64,000 nucleotides of DNA from Ilex aquifolium (GCA_951799425.1 OX637402.1:17931844-17995843), one strand, 5' to 3'; positions 1 through 10,995 are shown, counted from the stretch's first letter. Made by a program: numbers and translations. The notes: generated by a model from the letters alone, not told the origin.

Positions 1-476
1 ACTTGTCTAGAAATTAAAACATTCCATACTAAGCCAGTGAGTTAGAATATACATTTGGTAGATGAAAGCTCACTCTTTTACAGTCGGACTTCATAAGAAA
101 TGGTTTGTTTGGTGTAAACTATTCTGCTTCTGATTAGATAAAATTGCATCTATATCAAGTGTCACATGTATCATTAGTAGACCCTTCAGAGGATGTTTCT
201 AAGAATAGTTTTCATATTTAATCCCAATAATGTTACGACAAGGGCATCAATGTCATTTTGTTAGTTTAATGTAAAAGTTAAAGAGCTAGATCTGTCTAGT
301 GCATGAACCGCACTAGAATTCCTAGCATTGCTGAAAGTTTCTGAAGGGGAAAACAATTTAAAATAACACTTGACACAGTTAATGGTCCCATTGGCTAAAG
401 CCGACTGTTAATAAATAGTTCTAGCAAACAATATGGATCGATCATGTCCATGACAATTTCCTCAACAAGAATTTGT
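1..476. other. Non-coding, no feature recognised
   Basis: No reading frame resembling a protein family is visible on either strand. The sequence is ordinary AT-rich intergenic or intronic plant DNA. Its last 15 bases (462-476) recur at 733-747, on the other side of the plastid-derived segment described next. Confidence 0.5.
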
Positions 477-735
477 TACAGTTCTATTTGTGGTGAAAGT
501 AGAAATAGTAGTGACAACGAGGGTTCCAGTACTAGCACGAATGGTAGTGATTTAACTACAAGAGAGAGTTCTAATGATCTCGATGTAACTAAAAAATACA
601 GGCATTTGTGGGTTCAATGCAATAATTGTTACGGATTAAATTATAAAAAAAATTTAACTCAAAAATGAATATTTGTGAACAATGTGGATATCATTTGAAA
701 ATGAGTACTTCAGATAGAATCGAACTTTCCATTCA
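477..735 (+). pseudogene. accD: Plastid-derived accD fragment in nuclear DNA (NUPT)
   Basis: The translated segment matches the middle of plastid accD, the carboxyltransferase beta subunit of acetyl-CoA carboxylase. The Ser/Asn-rich stretch ending [17 protein letters not shown] is followed by [18 protein letters not shown] and, in another frame after 665, [13 protein letters not shown] and SDRIELS. These include the first Cys pair of the zinc ribbon (residues WVQCNNC) and the second (CEQC). A one-base deletion near 650-660 shifts the frame and gives a TGA at 666-668, so the piece cannot encode a working protein. Only about 85 codons are present, with no start and no catalytic part. Surrounding DNA is nuclear in character, so this is read as a nuclear insertion of plastid DNA, not as a plastid contig. 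A 15-bp direct repeat flanks it. Confidence 0.85.
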
Positions 736-747
736 ACAAGAATTTGT

Positions 748-1853
748 ATAAGCAACTCCAAGTGTTGGAGGTAAGAAAAAATACACTATAAACCCAACAT
801 TTAACATTACAAACCTGATATTTCTTTTAGCATTAACATAACAAAAATGAACAACAAAAATGCTTCACTGATCATGATGAAAAGAAATAAAATCACCACT
901 TCTGTTATAATAACATTGACAGTTATGAACACAAAAAAAAAAACAGGGTCTTGAGAAAGCCACAATCAACACCAAGCTATTTATCCTAAGGCCATATAGA
1001 TGGTTGAACGATACTGGGATTCGCCACTGCACCATCATGTCAACATTCAAATACAAAATGTAAAATGAAACCAACATGTAACAAAGCCAGAAGAGATGTG
1101 TAAAGCAAGACAAGTATAATGCAAAATGCATCATTAGATGATGCCTCATCACCATGAAGCAAAACCGTATCACATTCTATTATTGGACACAAAAAATGCA
1201 AGTAGGCAACATTTATGTAACTTCAACTACAGTGGCATAAAGCCAAAGGGCAGAATTGCACTTTCACATGATTATGTTGGTGACAGTCAAGTGGAGGCAT
1301 GTTTTGAATAAATTCAGTTTGAGGCAATGTCTAGTGTGTTAAACATCACAACTTTTTTGCTTTGACAAGATTACCACGTAAATGAATCCTCGTCTTCCCT
1401 GATTCTATGTCACGTCAACATCAATGTGCATTTGTGTAGCAATGGCATAAAGTCAAAGAGCAGAATTACAATTTCACATGATCATGTTGGTGGCAGTCAA
1501 GTGGAGGCAAGTTTCAGGCAATTTCCAAAAGATGCATAAACCTAAACACATGCTCATATAAGCCACCTAGTATATTAAAACTTCTCAATTTTTTTGCTTT
1601 AACCTGCCATGAATGTGATTCCTCTTCGTCCTTGATGCTTATGAGATATGCTATGTGATCTGGCTGTTAACCTCCATCATGTATTAGCTGGTGATAATCC
1701 AAAGGAATGAACTACAAAAGCCTGCAGGTGTTTGTCAGGTGTGTCTGTGAAGGGAGATCACATAATTCCATTCATCCAGATACTAGAAAAATACTTCTTA
1801 AAAGAAACCAAAAAAAAAATCTTGCTCGTGCTAATTTCTGAAAGATAGGGGCC
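748..1853. other. Non-coding with a diverged tandem duplication
   Basis: No credible coding region. The 102-codon minus-strand frame at 865-1173 has no family resemblance and lies in simple AT-rich sequence. The only structure seen is the duplication listed separately at 1225-1645. Confidence 0.5.
1225..1645. repeat. Diverged tandem duplication, about 210-bp units
   Basis: Bases 1228-1300 and 1441-1512 are near copies: both read GGCATAAAG(C/T)CAAAG then CAGAATT(G/A)CA, TTTCACATGAT and a CAGTCAAGTGGAGGCA block. The similarity continues more weakly through the TTTTTTGCTTT tract and the ATTCCTC(T/G)TC segment. The second unit has about 30 extra bases in its middle. The function is unknown. Confidence 0.65.
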
Positions 1854-1858
1854 ATGTT

Positions 1859-2676
1859 TGACGAGCCCAAATTTGACTGAGCCAAGCCTGATAAAAATAA
1901 ATCAAGAAAGGCCCAAATATTAAAAACTCAGGAAGGAGCCCAAGTCGCTAAGACCCATTCAGTCGGGTTAACCCATCCAACAAGGAGGTCATCACTTGGG
2001 CGCCACCCACTAGGAAGTCATCACTTGGGCGCCACCAACAAGGAGGTCATCACTTGGGCGCCTAGGAGGTCATCACTTGGACCTGGTCCATTGGGCGCCT
2101 ACATATTGCTCTTGCCTCGGTACATCGATACGAAGTCCAACCCAGCTCAAGAAGACAACTCAAGTCCAACCTCCTCTGACAGAATAGGGACACGAGGGAG
2201 AAAATATCGGGATACGCACCGCAGATCGAATCCTACCATGAGTATACTTGCCAAAGTGGAGGAGTCCTACCTAAAATGTACTTACTAAATTGTAGTCACC
2301 GCCTCACCGCCTCATAACACCTATACAATGTAAGCCCTCTCCACATAGAGAGAATGACCTTTTTGAGAGCTTGAGACCTCTACAAGTTGTAATCCCTACA
2401 CACACTACACCTTCTTACACACATTGCCCATCTCTCTTGAAGCACTGTAATACTCCCGGAGTTACTCTCCCGGTTGCCTTGTTCATCAATAAAGATCTCT
2501 GGTCACCGTCGCCGTTCCCGAGAATGGAGTAGGTCACCCGGACCGAACCACTATATATCTCTGTGTTGACTCATTATTTACTGTTTTACCATTAATTGTC
2601 TGTTTATTGCTCATTGATTGCCTTCATTCATATTCTTGACTGTTGATCTTGCACAAGACAATTTTGTGCATCATCA
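1859..2676 (+). repeat. 5' LTR of the TR-GAG element
   Basis: Starts TGACGAGCCC and ends GTGCATCATCA. It carries repeated TCACTTGGGCGCC modules around 1990-2065, a TATA-like TATACAATG near 2324 (the 3' copy reads TATATAATG) and an AATAAAG polyadenylation-like signal near 2489. The length is identical to the 3' copy. Confidence 0.9.
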
Positions 2677-2679
2677 GTT

Positions 2680-2697
2680 TGGCGCCGTCTGTGGGAA
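2680..2697 (+). other. Primer binding site, TR-GAG element
   Basis: TGGCGCCGTCTGTGGGAA begins three bases after the 5' LTR. The TGGCGCC start is the complement of a tRNA 3' end as used by many plant Ty3/gypsy elements. The same 18 bases occur at 23449-23466. The exact tRNA was not determined. Confidence 0.75.
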
Positions 2698-2739
2698 CGA
2701 CTAAGTTTCTATTACTTTACTTCTTTGCTCATTGAATAC

Positions 2740-4296
2740 ATGGCAATCACCACGAGATCAAAGTCTCAACAACCCGGGGACAACAACCCGGCTCACCGGG
2801 AGGAGGCTCCCCCTCCCCCCGCACCTTCGGGACCTTCTGCCACGGCGACTCCCGCGGTCGGACAACAGCAACAACTCTTGCAGACCATGTAGCTGCTGGT
2901 GGAACAGAACCAGCAGATCATCCAACTGATGCTCACCTCCAGGGGCGTCGTCCCTCACCCTGCAGGAGGAGCACCACTCCCTCCAACAGTAGAGGGGCAG
3001 GCAGCCCCTAATCAGGGGACCCTTCACCAAAACGCCCAGAGGCCACAGGGCGCACCTCACCCAGCAGTCCCTCCTCAGCGCGCAGGGAGCTCACGTGTAC
3101 CCCCTCCACACGTACCTGCGCAGGAGCACGAAGATGGAGAAAGCCAATATGGAGACCATGGTAGCCAGTACCACCACCCAGCTGAGGAGGTCCCCAACCA
3201 GTGGGACGAAAAGATCAGGGAGGTACAGAACCAACTAGGCGACGCCCTCAACGCCATGAAGGCACAGACGCCCGAGACAGTGGACTACCTGGTAAGACGT
3301 ACCGACACACCTTTTGTTGCTTATATAGTTAACTATCCCCTACCCTCGAAGTTCAAGATGCCTACCATCGAGATCTTCGACGGTACCAAAGACCCTCTCG
3401 ACCACCTGGACACCTACAAATCTCTCATGCAACTCCACAACGTGCCTGAGGAGATTATGTGCAGAGCTTTCCCTACCACCTTGAAGGGGTTTGCTCGCCA
3501 GTGGTTCTCCAAGATCAAGCCTTCCTCCATCCACTCTTTTGCAGAGCTGAGTAGGTCCTTCGTCTCCCACTTCATTGGGGGACGCCGCCATCAGAAACCA
3601 GTAACCCACCTGCTCACTATCAAGCAGGACAGGGATGAAAGCCTCAGGGGCTACCTTGCCCGCTTCAATGAGGAGGTCCTCCAGATTGAGGAGCCGGATG
3701 ATAAGGTGGCCTTAGCCGCTTTTATTGCTAGACTTCGCTCATCCAGTTTCATGTTCTCCGTACTCAAAAAACCGTCCTCCAGTATGCCCGAGCTGCTGTC
3801 AAGGGCCCAAAAGTATATAAATGCCGAGGACATCACCAAGGCCTGTCGAAGTGAGTCCTCTTACGGGGGTGAGAAAAGAAAGGATACACGCGAAGACATG
3901 AGAGAAGCAGAGAACAAGAAGAATAGGACAGAGAGAATCTCTGTCAAGGACCGCCTTGGTCCCCCACCTCTGAGAGAGCGACAAGCTCTCACACCACTCA
4001 ATGCCTCGGTGGAGCATATCCTATTCCAGATACACGATGACCCCATGCTCCGCTGGCCCGAAAAAATGAAGTCCGCCCCAAATCGCAGAAATCCCAGCAG
4101 GTACTGTCGTTTCCACCGCGACCATGGCCACGACACTGACGACTGCTTTGATCTTAAAAGGCAGATCGAGGAGCTCATACAGTGTGGCCACTTGAGGCAG
4201 TACGTTGCTGGCAGAGGACAAGTCCCGCCACTTGGTCGGGACCAGGATGGTAGAGAACGCCAGCAACCCCTCGGAGAAATCCAGACGATCGCCTAA
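2740..4296 (+). pseudogene. gag pseudogene of the TR-GAG element
   Basis: The frame opens at ATG 2740 (MAITTRSKSQQPGDNN), the same start context as the gag at 23504. It is interrupted by a TAG at 2890-2892 where the sister element has CAG, so a single C-to-T change truncates it after 50 codons. The frame is then open to TAA 4294-4296. Visible parts are a Pro/Gln-rich N-terminus, the retrotransposon gag domain (FDGTKDPLDHLDTYKSLM, FARQWFSKI, RGYLARFNEEV; about 3370-3740), and a C-terminal Cys/His block (YCRFHRDHGHDTDDCF) around 4100-4150. The protein ends where the sister element continues towards protease. Gag would form the particle and bind element RNA; this copy probably cannot. Confidence 0.85.
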
Positions 4297-4599
4297 GGGC
4301 TAGGAGGAGGTGACTCCAATTTTACCAGGGAAGTCTTGGCCCACCTACGGGACACCAAACACCTAAAGATTTTATCTATCCTTTATTAGTTAATTTATTT
4401 TGTTATTTGATGAAATAAAATTCTGCCAAGATTATTGTGTCCAGAATTATTTTGTTTTCCTAAAATTTACAAACAGCTCCCAGCAGAGCAGTCGCCCAGA
4501 CGAGGGGTCTCGCCCTCTCCACCTTGGGCACCTCCAATGATGCCAGCACCTCAGCTACCCAGCTCCTCAGCGCCCGTCTGATCTCCATCTCAACGGAAT

Positions 4600-4890
4600 G
4601 AGCCCCTGCTACGGCAGCCACCCCCGAGACTATACGTAGCTCGGCCTTTATGACTCTGCTCTCGCACAAGTAGTCACCTCTGCCACGGCAGCCATCCCCG
4701 AGACTATACGTAGCTCGGCCTCCATGACTCTGCTTTCGCGCAAGTAGTCACCTCTGCTACGGCAGCCACCCCCGAGACTATACGTAGCTCGGTCTCTATG
4801 ACTCTGCTCTCGCGCAAGTAGTCACCTCTGCCACGGCAGCCATCTACCGACACTATACGTAGTTCGGCCTCAACTCATGCGGCCCTCTCT
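4600..4890 (+). repeat. 74-bp tandem repeat inside the TR-GAG element
   Basis: The motif ACGGCAGCCA...GAGACTATACGTAG starts at 4611, 4685, 4759 and 4833, exactly 74 bases apart. That gives nearly four copies with a few substitutions each. It lies in the non-coding part that replaces pol. Confidence 0.85.
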
Positions 4891-5539
4891 CAAGACGCCC
4901 ACAGCTCTTACCTTGCTCTCATGCAAGCAGCCTACAGGTAATCATGTTAGATATTTTAATGTTGGGATAACATTATTTTTGTCAGGTACATATTTGAAAC
5001 TCAAGCCGTCTGCACTGAAGCCCCAACTCCTACAACAATACAACAGCTAGCTCTGATACACACATGAGTCACAGTCAGAGAAAGAGTGGGGGTACCACGG
5101 GGTCCATTTCCCAGGAAGCAATCTAGCCATCGGACCTAGACCAAGAAGCATTGGGGGCATCAAACCTAGCCCTCTTAAGAGGAGGAGAAGACACCACCCT
5201 AACTCGCCCTATCAACAGGACGCCTGTAATCAGAGACAAGGTCAGCTAATGACCAAGCACCAGAGAGGCGTCGCCCATAGCAAGACTCAAGGCGTTGCTC
5301 GAACATAGCAGCGCCCAAGGCCTCTGGCGTTGCCCAAGGCACCCTGCCAACCCCTTGGCGTCACTCAAAGCACCCTACCAGCCTCCAAGTGGCGCCCACA
5401 ACAACTCTCCCTCTTATCCGAAGGAGGCGCCCAGCTCTCCCTCTCGCCCAAAAGAGGCACCCAAGTCTCCTCGCCCACCAAAAAAAAAAAAAGAGGAGTC
5501 CAGGAGGTGGCGCCCAAGCCAGGGAGACAAGAAGAAAAA

Positions 5540-5870
5540 AAAAAAAAAAAATTTTTGAAGGGGTCAGCGCCCATGTGGCGCCAAGAGAAAAAAAAAAAAA
5601 AAATTGTTGAAGGGGTCAGCGCCCATGTGGCGCCAAAAAAAAAAAAAATTTGTTGAAAGTGGTCTGCGCCCATGAGGCGCCAAAAAAAAAAAAAAAAAAA
5701 TTCTTTGTTGAAAGTGGCCAGCGCCCAGGAGGCGCCAAGAAGAAAAAAAAAAAAAAAATTTTTGTTGAAGGAGTCTGCGCCCATGTGGCGCCAAGAGAAA
5801 GAAAAAAAAAAATTATTTGTTGAAGGGTCTGCGCCCATGTGGCGCCAAGAGGCAAAAAAAAAAAAAAACA
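5540..5870 (+). repeat. A-tract minisatellite, 47-56 bp units, six copies
   Basis: The core GCGCCCATGTGGCGCC (itself partly palindromic) starts at 5567, 5619, 5666, 5721, 5777 and 5831. Units are separated by TTGTTGAAGGGG-like sequence and poly-A runs of about 10-18 bases, so the unit length varies. The GGCGCC core also occurs in the LTR modules and upstream at 5300-5400, suggesting the array grew from element sequence. Reading frames through it encode only Lys/Phe runs. Confidence 0.85.
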
Positions 5871-6100
5871 GAGAGAATGAAAAGTCAACAATGGCCAGCC
5901 ACCAAAATGCGTGTATGTATATATGTATATGTATATGTATGTATAATTTATCTAATATCAAAAAATTCAGTGAGTTCTCAAGAATAAAAAAAAACACCAT
6001 AGGAAGCAAGAAAATTTTTGCTCATTCAAGGGAAGACGAAGCACATGCCCTCAACCTCTGCCTATCACATAAGTCAGAAGCTTGGAGCATAGGGGGCAAA

Positions 6101-6918
6101 TGACGAGCCCAAATTTGACTGGGCCAAGCCCGATAAAAATAAATCAAGAAAGGCCCAAATATTAAAAACTCATGAACGAGCCCAAGTCGCTAAGACCCAT
6201 TCAGTCGGGTTAACCCATCCAACAAGGAGGTCATCACTTGGGCGCCACCCACTAGGAAGTCATCACTTGGGCGCCATCAACAAGGAGGTCATCACTTGGG
6301 CGCCTAGGAGGTCATCACTTGGACCTGGTCCCTTGGGCGCCTACATATTGCTCTTGCCTCGGTACATCGATACGAAGTCCAACCCAGCTCAAGAAGACAA
6401 CTCAAGTCCAACCTCCTCTGACAGAATAGGGACACGAATGAGAAAATATCGGGATACGCACCGGAGATCGAATCCTACCATGAGTATACTTGCCAAAGTG
6501 GAGGAGTCCTACCTAAACTGTACTTCCTAAATTGTAGTCACCGCCTCACCGCCTCATAACACCTATATAATGTAAGCCCTCTCCACATAGAGGGCATGAC
6601 CTTTTTGAGAGCTTGAGACCTCTACAAGTTGTAATCCCTACACACACTACACCTTCTTACACACATTGCCCCTCTCTCTTGAAGCACTGTAATACTCCCG
6701 GAGCTACTCTCCCGGTTGCCTTGTTCATCAATAAAGATCTCCGGTCACCGTCGCCGTTCCCGAGAGTGGAGTAGGTCACCCGGACCGAACCACTATATAT
6801 CCCTGTGTTGACTTATTATTTACTGTTTTACCATTAATTGTCTGTTTATTGCTCATTGATTGCCTTCATTCATATTCTTGACTGTTGATCTTGCACAAGA
6901 CAATTTTGTGCATCATCA
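6101..6918 (+). repeat. 3' LTR of the TR-GAG element
   Basis: Mate of the 1859-2676 LTR, also 818 bp, preceded by GCATAGGGGGCAAA and followed by the ATGTT duplication. It retains TATATAATG near 6567. Confidence 0.9.
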
Positions 6919-6923
6919 ATGTT

Positions 6924-7479
6924 GTCCAGGAGCCCAATCAAGTAATTCTTAGAATAAGCAGCCTCTAATTTTTTGCATGTACCGGTATAACTGTTGGAAA
7001 TCCATCTTGTTTTTTTTTTTTTTTTTTTTGGTATATTATTTGGGGTTTTAAGGTGGTACGTGGTGGTTGTGAGTGTTGGCGCTGAAGAAGAATGGTGGTG
7101 GATGATTGGCATGGGACTATTGGGTACCGTAACAAGGCACTTGCTAGCTGAGGCCCAGAGTTGGAGCAAATATTGACTGTGACAACTGTTACTACATCGA
7201 CATTATCATATGTGTCGTTCAATAGTAATTCATTAAATAAAAAAAATAGACCTCACTATTTTAAATAATTATCCCTAAGACAGTAAACCCATGTTAAAAA
7301 AAATGAGATCACTTTCTCTACTTATTTATTTAATATTAAATAACTAGTTATTATTTGTGTTTGAAGGTACAAAATAAAAAAAAATTATTAACAATAAATA
7401 TATTTATATTCACATTTAAAATCAAATTACAAATATAGAGAGAGAGAAATGAATTTAAGCACCGATTATAGTAGGAGTG
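6924..7479. other. Non-coding spacer
   Basis: Contains a T-tract at 7010-7030 and AT-rich sequence. An open stretch on the minus strand (6925-6990) preceded by a plausible CAG acceptor could be an old exon cut by the retrotransposon, but no family was recognised and the frame does not extend convincingly across the insertion. Confidence 0.4.
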
Positions 7480-8125
7480 AGCGATGGTAGTGATGGGTTG
7501 GTAGTAGTGGCGGTAGTGGAGTGGCGACGATGATAGTAGTGGTGATGGTCGTGGGGTGGTCGTGGGTGATGGTAGGACAGTGGAAGTGGTGGTGGGGGTG
7601 GAGGTGATGATGGTGATGGTGATGGTGATGGTGATGGTGATGGTGATGGTGGGGGGTAGTGGGGATAGTGATGGTTGGGCGATAGGGATAGTGGTGGTGG
7701 TGGTTATTGTGGTATAGGTGGTGGTGGGGGTGGTAATGGTGGGGCGATGGGGGAGTGGTATGGTGGTGGCAGGGGGCGATGGGGGAGTGGTATGGTGGTG
7801 ATGAGGCAGTGGGTAGGATGGTGGTGGTGGTGGGGTGGCGACATTGGTGGTGACGACAACAGTGGTGGTGGTTGGGGTGACAACATTAGTGGTGACGACA
7901 GCGATGGTGGTGGTTGTGATAGAGGTGGTGGTGGGGTGGCGACGGTGGAGGTGGTAGTGGTAGTGGTAGTGGTAATGGTGATGGTGGTGGTGGTGGTGGT
8001 GGTGGGATAGTTTGGTGGTGGGGTGGGGTGGGGTGGCGGTGGTGGTGGTAGTGGTAATGGTGGTGGTGGTAGTGGTGATGGTGGTGGGGCGATGGGGGCG
8101 GTGGTGATAGTGGTAGTTCCAAACA
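7480..8125. repeat. GGT/GAT-GGT rich low-complexity block
   Basis: About 640 bases built from GGTGGT, GATGGT and GTAGTGGT triplets, including six or more GATGGT hexamers at 7610-7650. The plus strand is strongly G/T-biased with many short G runs. Long frames on both strands (Gly/Val-rich or His/Pro-rich) are by-products of the repeat. Confidence 0.9.
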
Positions 8126-8391
8126 CTATTTTTTAAAGTACTTATGAGAAATTACAAGTATTAAATACATTTTTAAAAAGTAACCCCAAATACACCCTTA
8201 GGACCTTATTTTCCCTATTAAATTTAGAGTGTTAATATTAGTCGTCGAATTAACTTTAAAATAAAATTTAAAGAGATTTCAACCGCTAATAGCAAAAGTC
8301 ATTTTATTTATCTTTTGAGATTTGAATTGTATAGTACTTTATTATATAGATTATATTATGTGACAATATTAACATGATATAATTATACAAT

Positions 8392-9365
8392 GGAAAAATT
8401 TCAACCACACCCCCTCTAGTTTACCATATCTTCAAAGACACCCCCTCTAGTTTCTAAATCTTCAGTGACACCCCTTGTCAGATTAAAAATATTAATTATA
8501 ATACAATTTTACTAAATTGCCCATGATATATTTGAGGACAAACTTCATTCACACCCCCTCTAGATAAGTATATTTTCAATGAGACCCCCTCTAAATAAAC
8601 ATATCTTCAATGAGACTCCCTCTGTTTTCTAATTTTTTTTACGTATTAAAATTCAAGTGAATTAAAATTCGATTTAAGCTAATTAAAATTTATTTTTTTA
8701 CATATTAAAATTTGAGCCAAAAAAAAATTATATTTTTTACGTATTAAAATTTGGGCTAATTAAAATTCTATTTGAGCCAATTAAAAATTATTTTTAATCG
8801 ACTCAAATCAAATTTTAATCAACTCATATTGAATTTTAATCAGCCCAAATTTTAATACATAAAAAATATAAATTTTAATTGACTTCAATTTTAATAAATC
8901 AAATTTAATTGACACGAATTTTAATAAGTAAAAAAATATAAATTTTGATCGACTCGAAAGCAAATTTTAATCGGCGCTAACAACTCGGGTAGAGTTCAAA
9001 TCGACCCAAATTTTAATATGTAAGAAATAAATTTTAATAGGCTCGAATTTTAATAAGTTAAAAAAAATAAAATTTATTCAACTTCAATCGAATTTTAATT
9101 GGTTCAAATTTTAATATGTAGAAAAATAAATTTTAATCGGCTCGAATTTTAATAAAATTTTATGTAGAAAAATTACTTGAGGTTTATGTAGGGGCATTTT
9201 TGATATTTTAGATTATTTTTTTTTGTTAGAAATGATAGTTTAATGGTAAGGGGTGTTAGTGATGTTTAAATATAAACTAGAAGGGGTGTCACTGAAGATT
9301 TAAAAATTAGAGGGGGTGTCCTTGAAGATATGGTAAACTAGAGGGGGTGTGGTTGAAATTTTCCC
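8392..9365. mobile_element. Mutator-like non-autonomous element A, 974 bp
   Basis: The ends are long inverted repeats: the left end GGAAAAATTTCAACCACACC with two CACCCCCTCTAG modules is mirrored by the right end up to ...GGTTGAAATTTTCCC, over roughly 85-110 bp each. A 9-bp direct duplication, TTATACAAT, lies exactly outside at 8383-8391 and 9366-9374. Long terminal inverted repeats plus a 9-bp duplication are the hallmark of Mutator-like elements. The interior is a degenerate repeat of AATTTTAATCGACTC-type units with no coding capacity. Confidence 0.85.
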
Positions 9366-9374
9366 TTATACAAT

Positions 9375-10084
9375 TAATTTTGTTTTTTTATAACAATAGT
9401 ATTTCCATCTAAAGGAGATGCAGTGCCAGTCGGATTGGTCATAATGATCGATCTTTCTCCTTTCCTAAGAGTGAAAGAATTCTTCTCCATGCCTATAATT
9501 TTATTACTAAAAAAATATGTTCAATGACTTGTGTGTTTAAAAAAGAAGAAAATATGTTGAATGACTCTCATGTTTGGGAGTGAAGCACCTCTTAACCCAA
9601 TGTAGATAATTCCTTCGAACCATGGCTAGAAAATAGGGTATTTTCCTCCAAATTCTTTTCCTCTCAATTTGGAGAAGTTAAAAAAAAAAAAAAGAGGAGA
9701 GGGGTACATGCATGTGATAAATAAATGCCTCCAATTTTTTTATTTTAGTAAAAAGTGACAACCATGTCATTTCGAGTTTATATTAAATATTAATTATTAT
9801 TAGTTAGACATATTTAGTAAAAGTAATAAATCATCTAAGGCTTTTATTGAATATTAATAAATTTTAGTATGACTTATTTAATTAATTGTGTCAAATATCT
9901 TGATTATAATAAGATAATCTATATTTTACCCAAAGAATTATTGTTCCTTCTACCCACCATTGAGACACTACTTTGAGTGGCTTTCCATAGTTTGTCCAAG
10001 GGCAAAGAAGGAATAGATGTGCTTTCCAGAGAAAAAAAGCAATATTTTTTAACGATGTTCCTCGTTAAGAACAAATATAAGATA
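9375..10084. other. Non-coding spacer
   Basis: AT-rich, with an A-tract near 9680. No gene, RNA gene or repeat boundary was recognised. Confidence 0.5.
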
Positions 10085-10995
10085 GGGAAAATTACATTTA
10101 AACTCTCTAAAGTTTGTCATTTAATATCTTAAATCCCTTAATATTTAAAATATTATACACAAACCTCCTAAATTTTGTATGCGTGTAACACATAGACCCA
10201 TGCCATTAAATTTTCGTTAATAAATTGTATCTAGACTCCTGAAATTTAACTTCAAGTTTAAAATATTACATTTATACCAAAAATACTCTAATTAATTATA
10301 GAACATCAAATATTTTAAATTTTACTACCAGAATTCATATTGTATTATGTTATTTATTGAAATAAAATCAAAAATAAAAATTCAAATTTTCTAAAAAAAA
10401 TTATAATTAGTACTATTGAGACAAAATCAAGACGACCTCCACGTCAATTTAGACTTGGACTAAATGGACTTTTACCTTGAGTCAATTTTTTCATCATAAA
10501 GTACGAACATATGAAATAAGTCTAATCAACACATTTGCATGTTTTATTATATCATCTATTGACATAAAAACCAAATAAAATCCCAACTTGTTTTAGAGAA
10601 AAATAGTAATCAATATAAATATATTAAAGAACTCAATTCAACACTCATTTGTGTATAATTATACTGTCTATTAGAATAAAATAAAAAAATTAAATAAGGA
10701 ATTAAACTGTACTGGACACAATATCTTATATCTTTATTGGGATAATGTGGTCGTTTAACAGATTCCGTTAGTTTCGTAACTAATAAGGGGTCTAAGTGTA
10801 ATATTTAGACTTGAGATGCCTAAGTGTTATACGCCTATAAACTTCAAGGGATCTAGGTGTAATTTACGAATAGATATACTACCGGACATTAACGATAGGG
10901 ATCGAAATGTTACGCACGTACAAACTTCAATGGGTTTATGTGTAATATTTTACATGTTTGGAGTTTAAATAATTAAATGACAAACCTTAAATCCC
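10085..10995. mobile_element. Eroded inverted-repeat element related in style to element A
   Basis: The left end (GGGAAAATTACATTTAAAC, then AGTTTGTCATTTAAT and further modules to about 10210) is mirrored by 10890-10995 (TGTGTAATATTTTACATG, ATTAAATGACAAAC). The outermost right bases that should match GGGAAAATT are missing, and no target duplication can be set. The interior has several CTAAGTGTAAT modules. Confidence 0.5.

Larger units (their letters stand above)
1859..6918 (+). mobile_element. Ty3/gypsy-related TR-GAG element (gag only, no pol)
   Basis: Complete LTR retrotransposon structure of 5060 bp. Both LTRs are 818 bp, start TG and end CA. Exact 5-bp target duplications ATGTT lie at 1854-1858 and 6919-6923. 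A primer binding site follows the 5' LTR, and a purine-rich tract (6088-6100) precedes the 3' LTR. Inside there is a gag pseudogene and no protease, reverse transcriptase, RNase H or integrase. The remaining 1.8 kb holds a 74-bp tandem repeat and an A-rich minisatellite. This matches the architecture called TR-GAG. By eye the LTRs differ at about 20 positions (roughly 2.4 percent), suggesting an insertion on the order of a million years old at usual plant rates (inference). LTR ends, primer site and gag are clearly related to the element at 22489-35481, which probably belongs to the family that supplied enzymes in trans. Confidence 0.9.

Noticed and set aside
865..1173. 102-codon minus-strand frame
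   Set aside because: No family resemblance, hydrophobic by base composition only, and no splice or start context.
5567..5850. Regularly spaced repeats that could be taken for a CRISPR array
   Set aside because: The spacers are poly-A and related to each other, spacing varies, and the region is inside a plant retrotransposon.
5365..6009. 214-codon minus-strand frame rich in Phe runs
   Set aside because: Produced by poly-A tracts of the minisatellite in the TR-GAG element; no protein-like composition.
6925..6990. Possible exon cut by the TR-GAG insertion
   Set aside because: A CAG acceptor-like site and open frame exist, but the frame past the insertion site degenerates into an A-tract and no family was recognised.
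7675..8126. Overlapping Gly/Val-rich and His/Pro-rich frames
   Set aside because: Both come from a GGT/GAT triplet repeat read in several frames.
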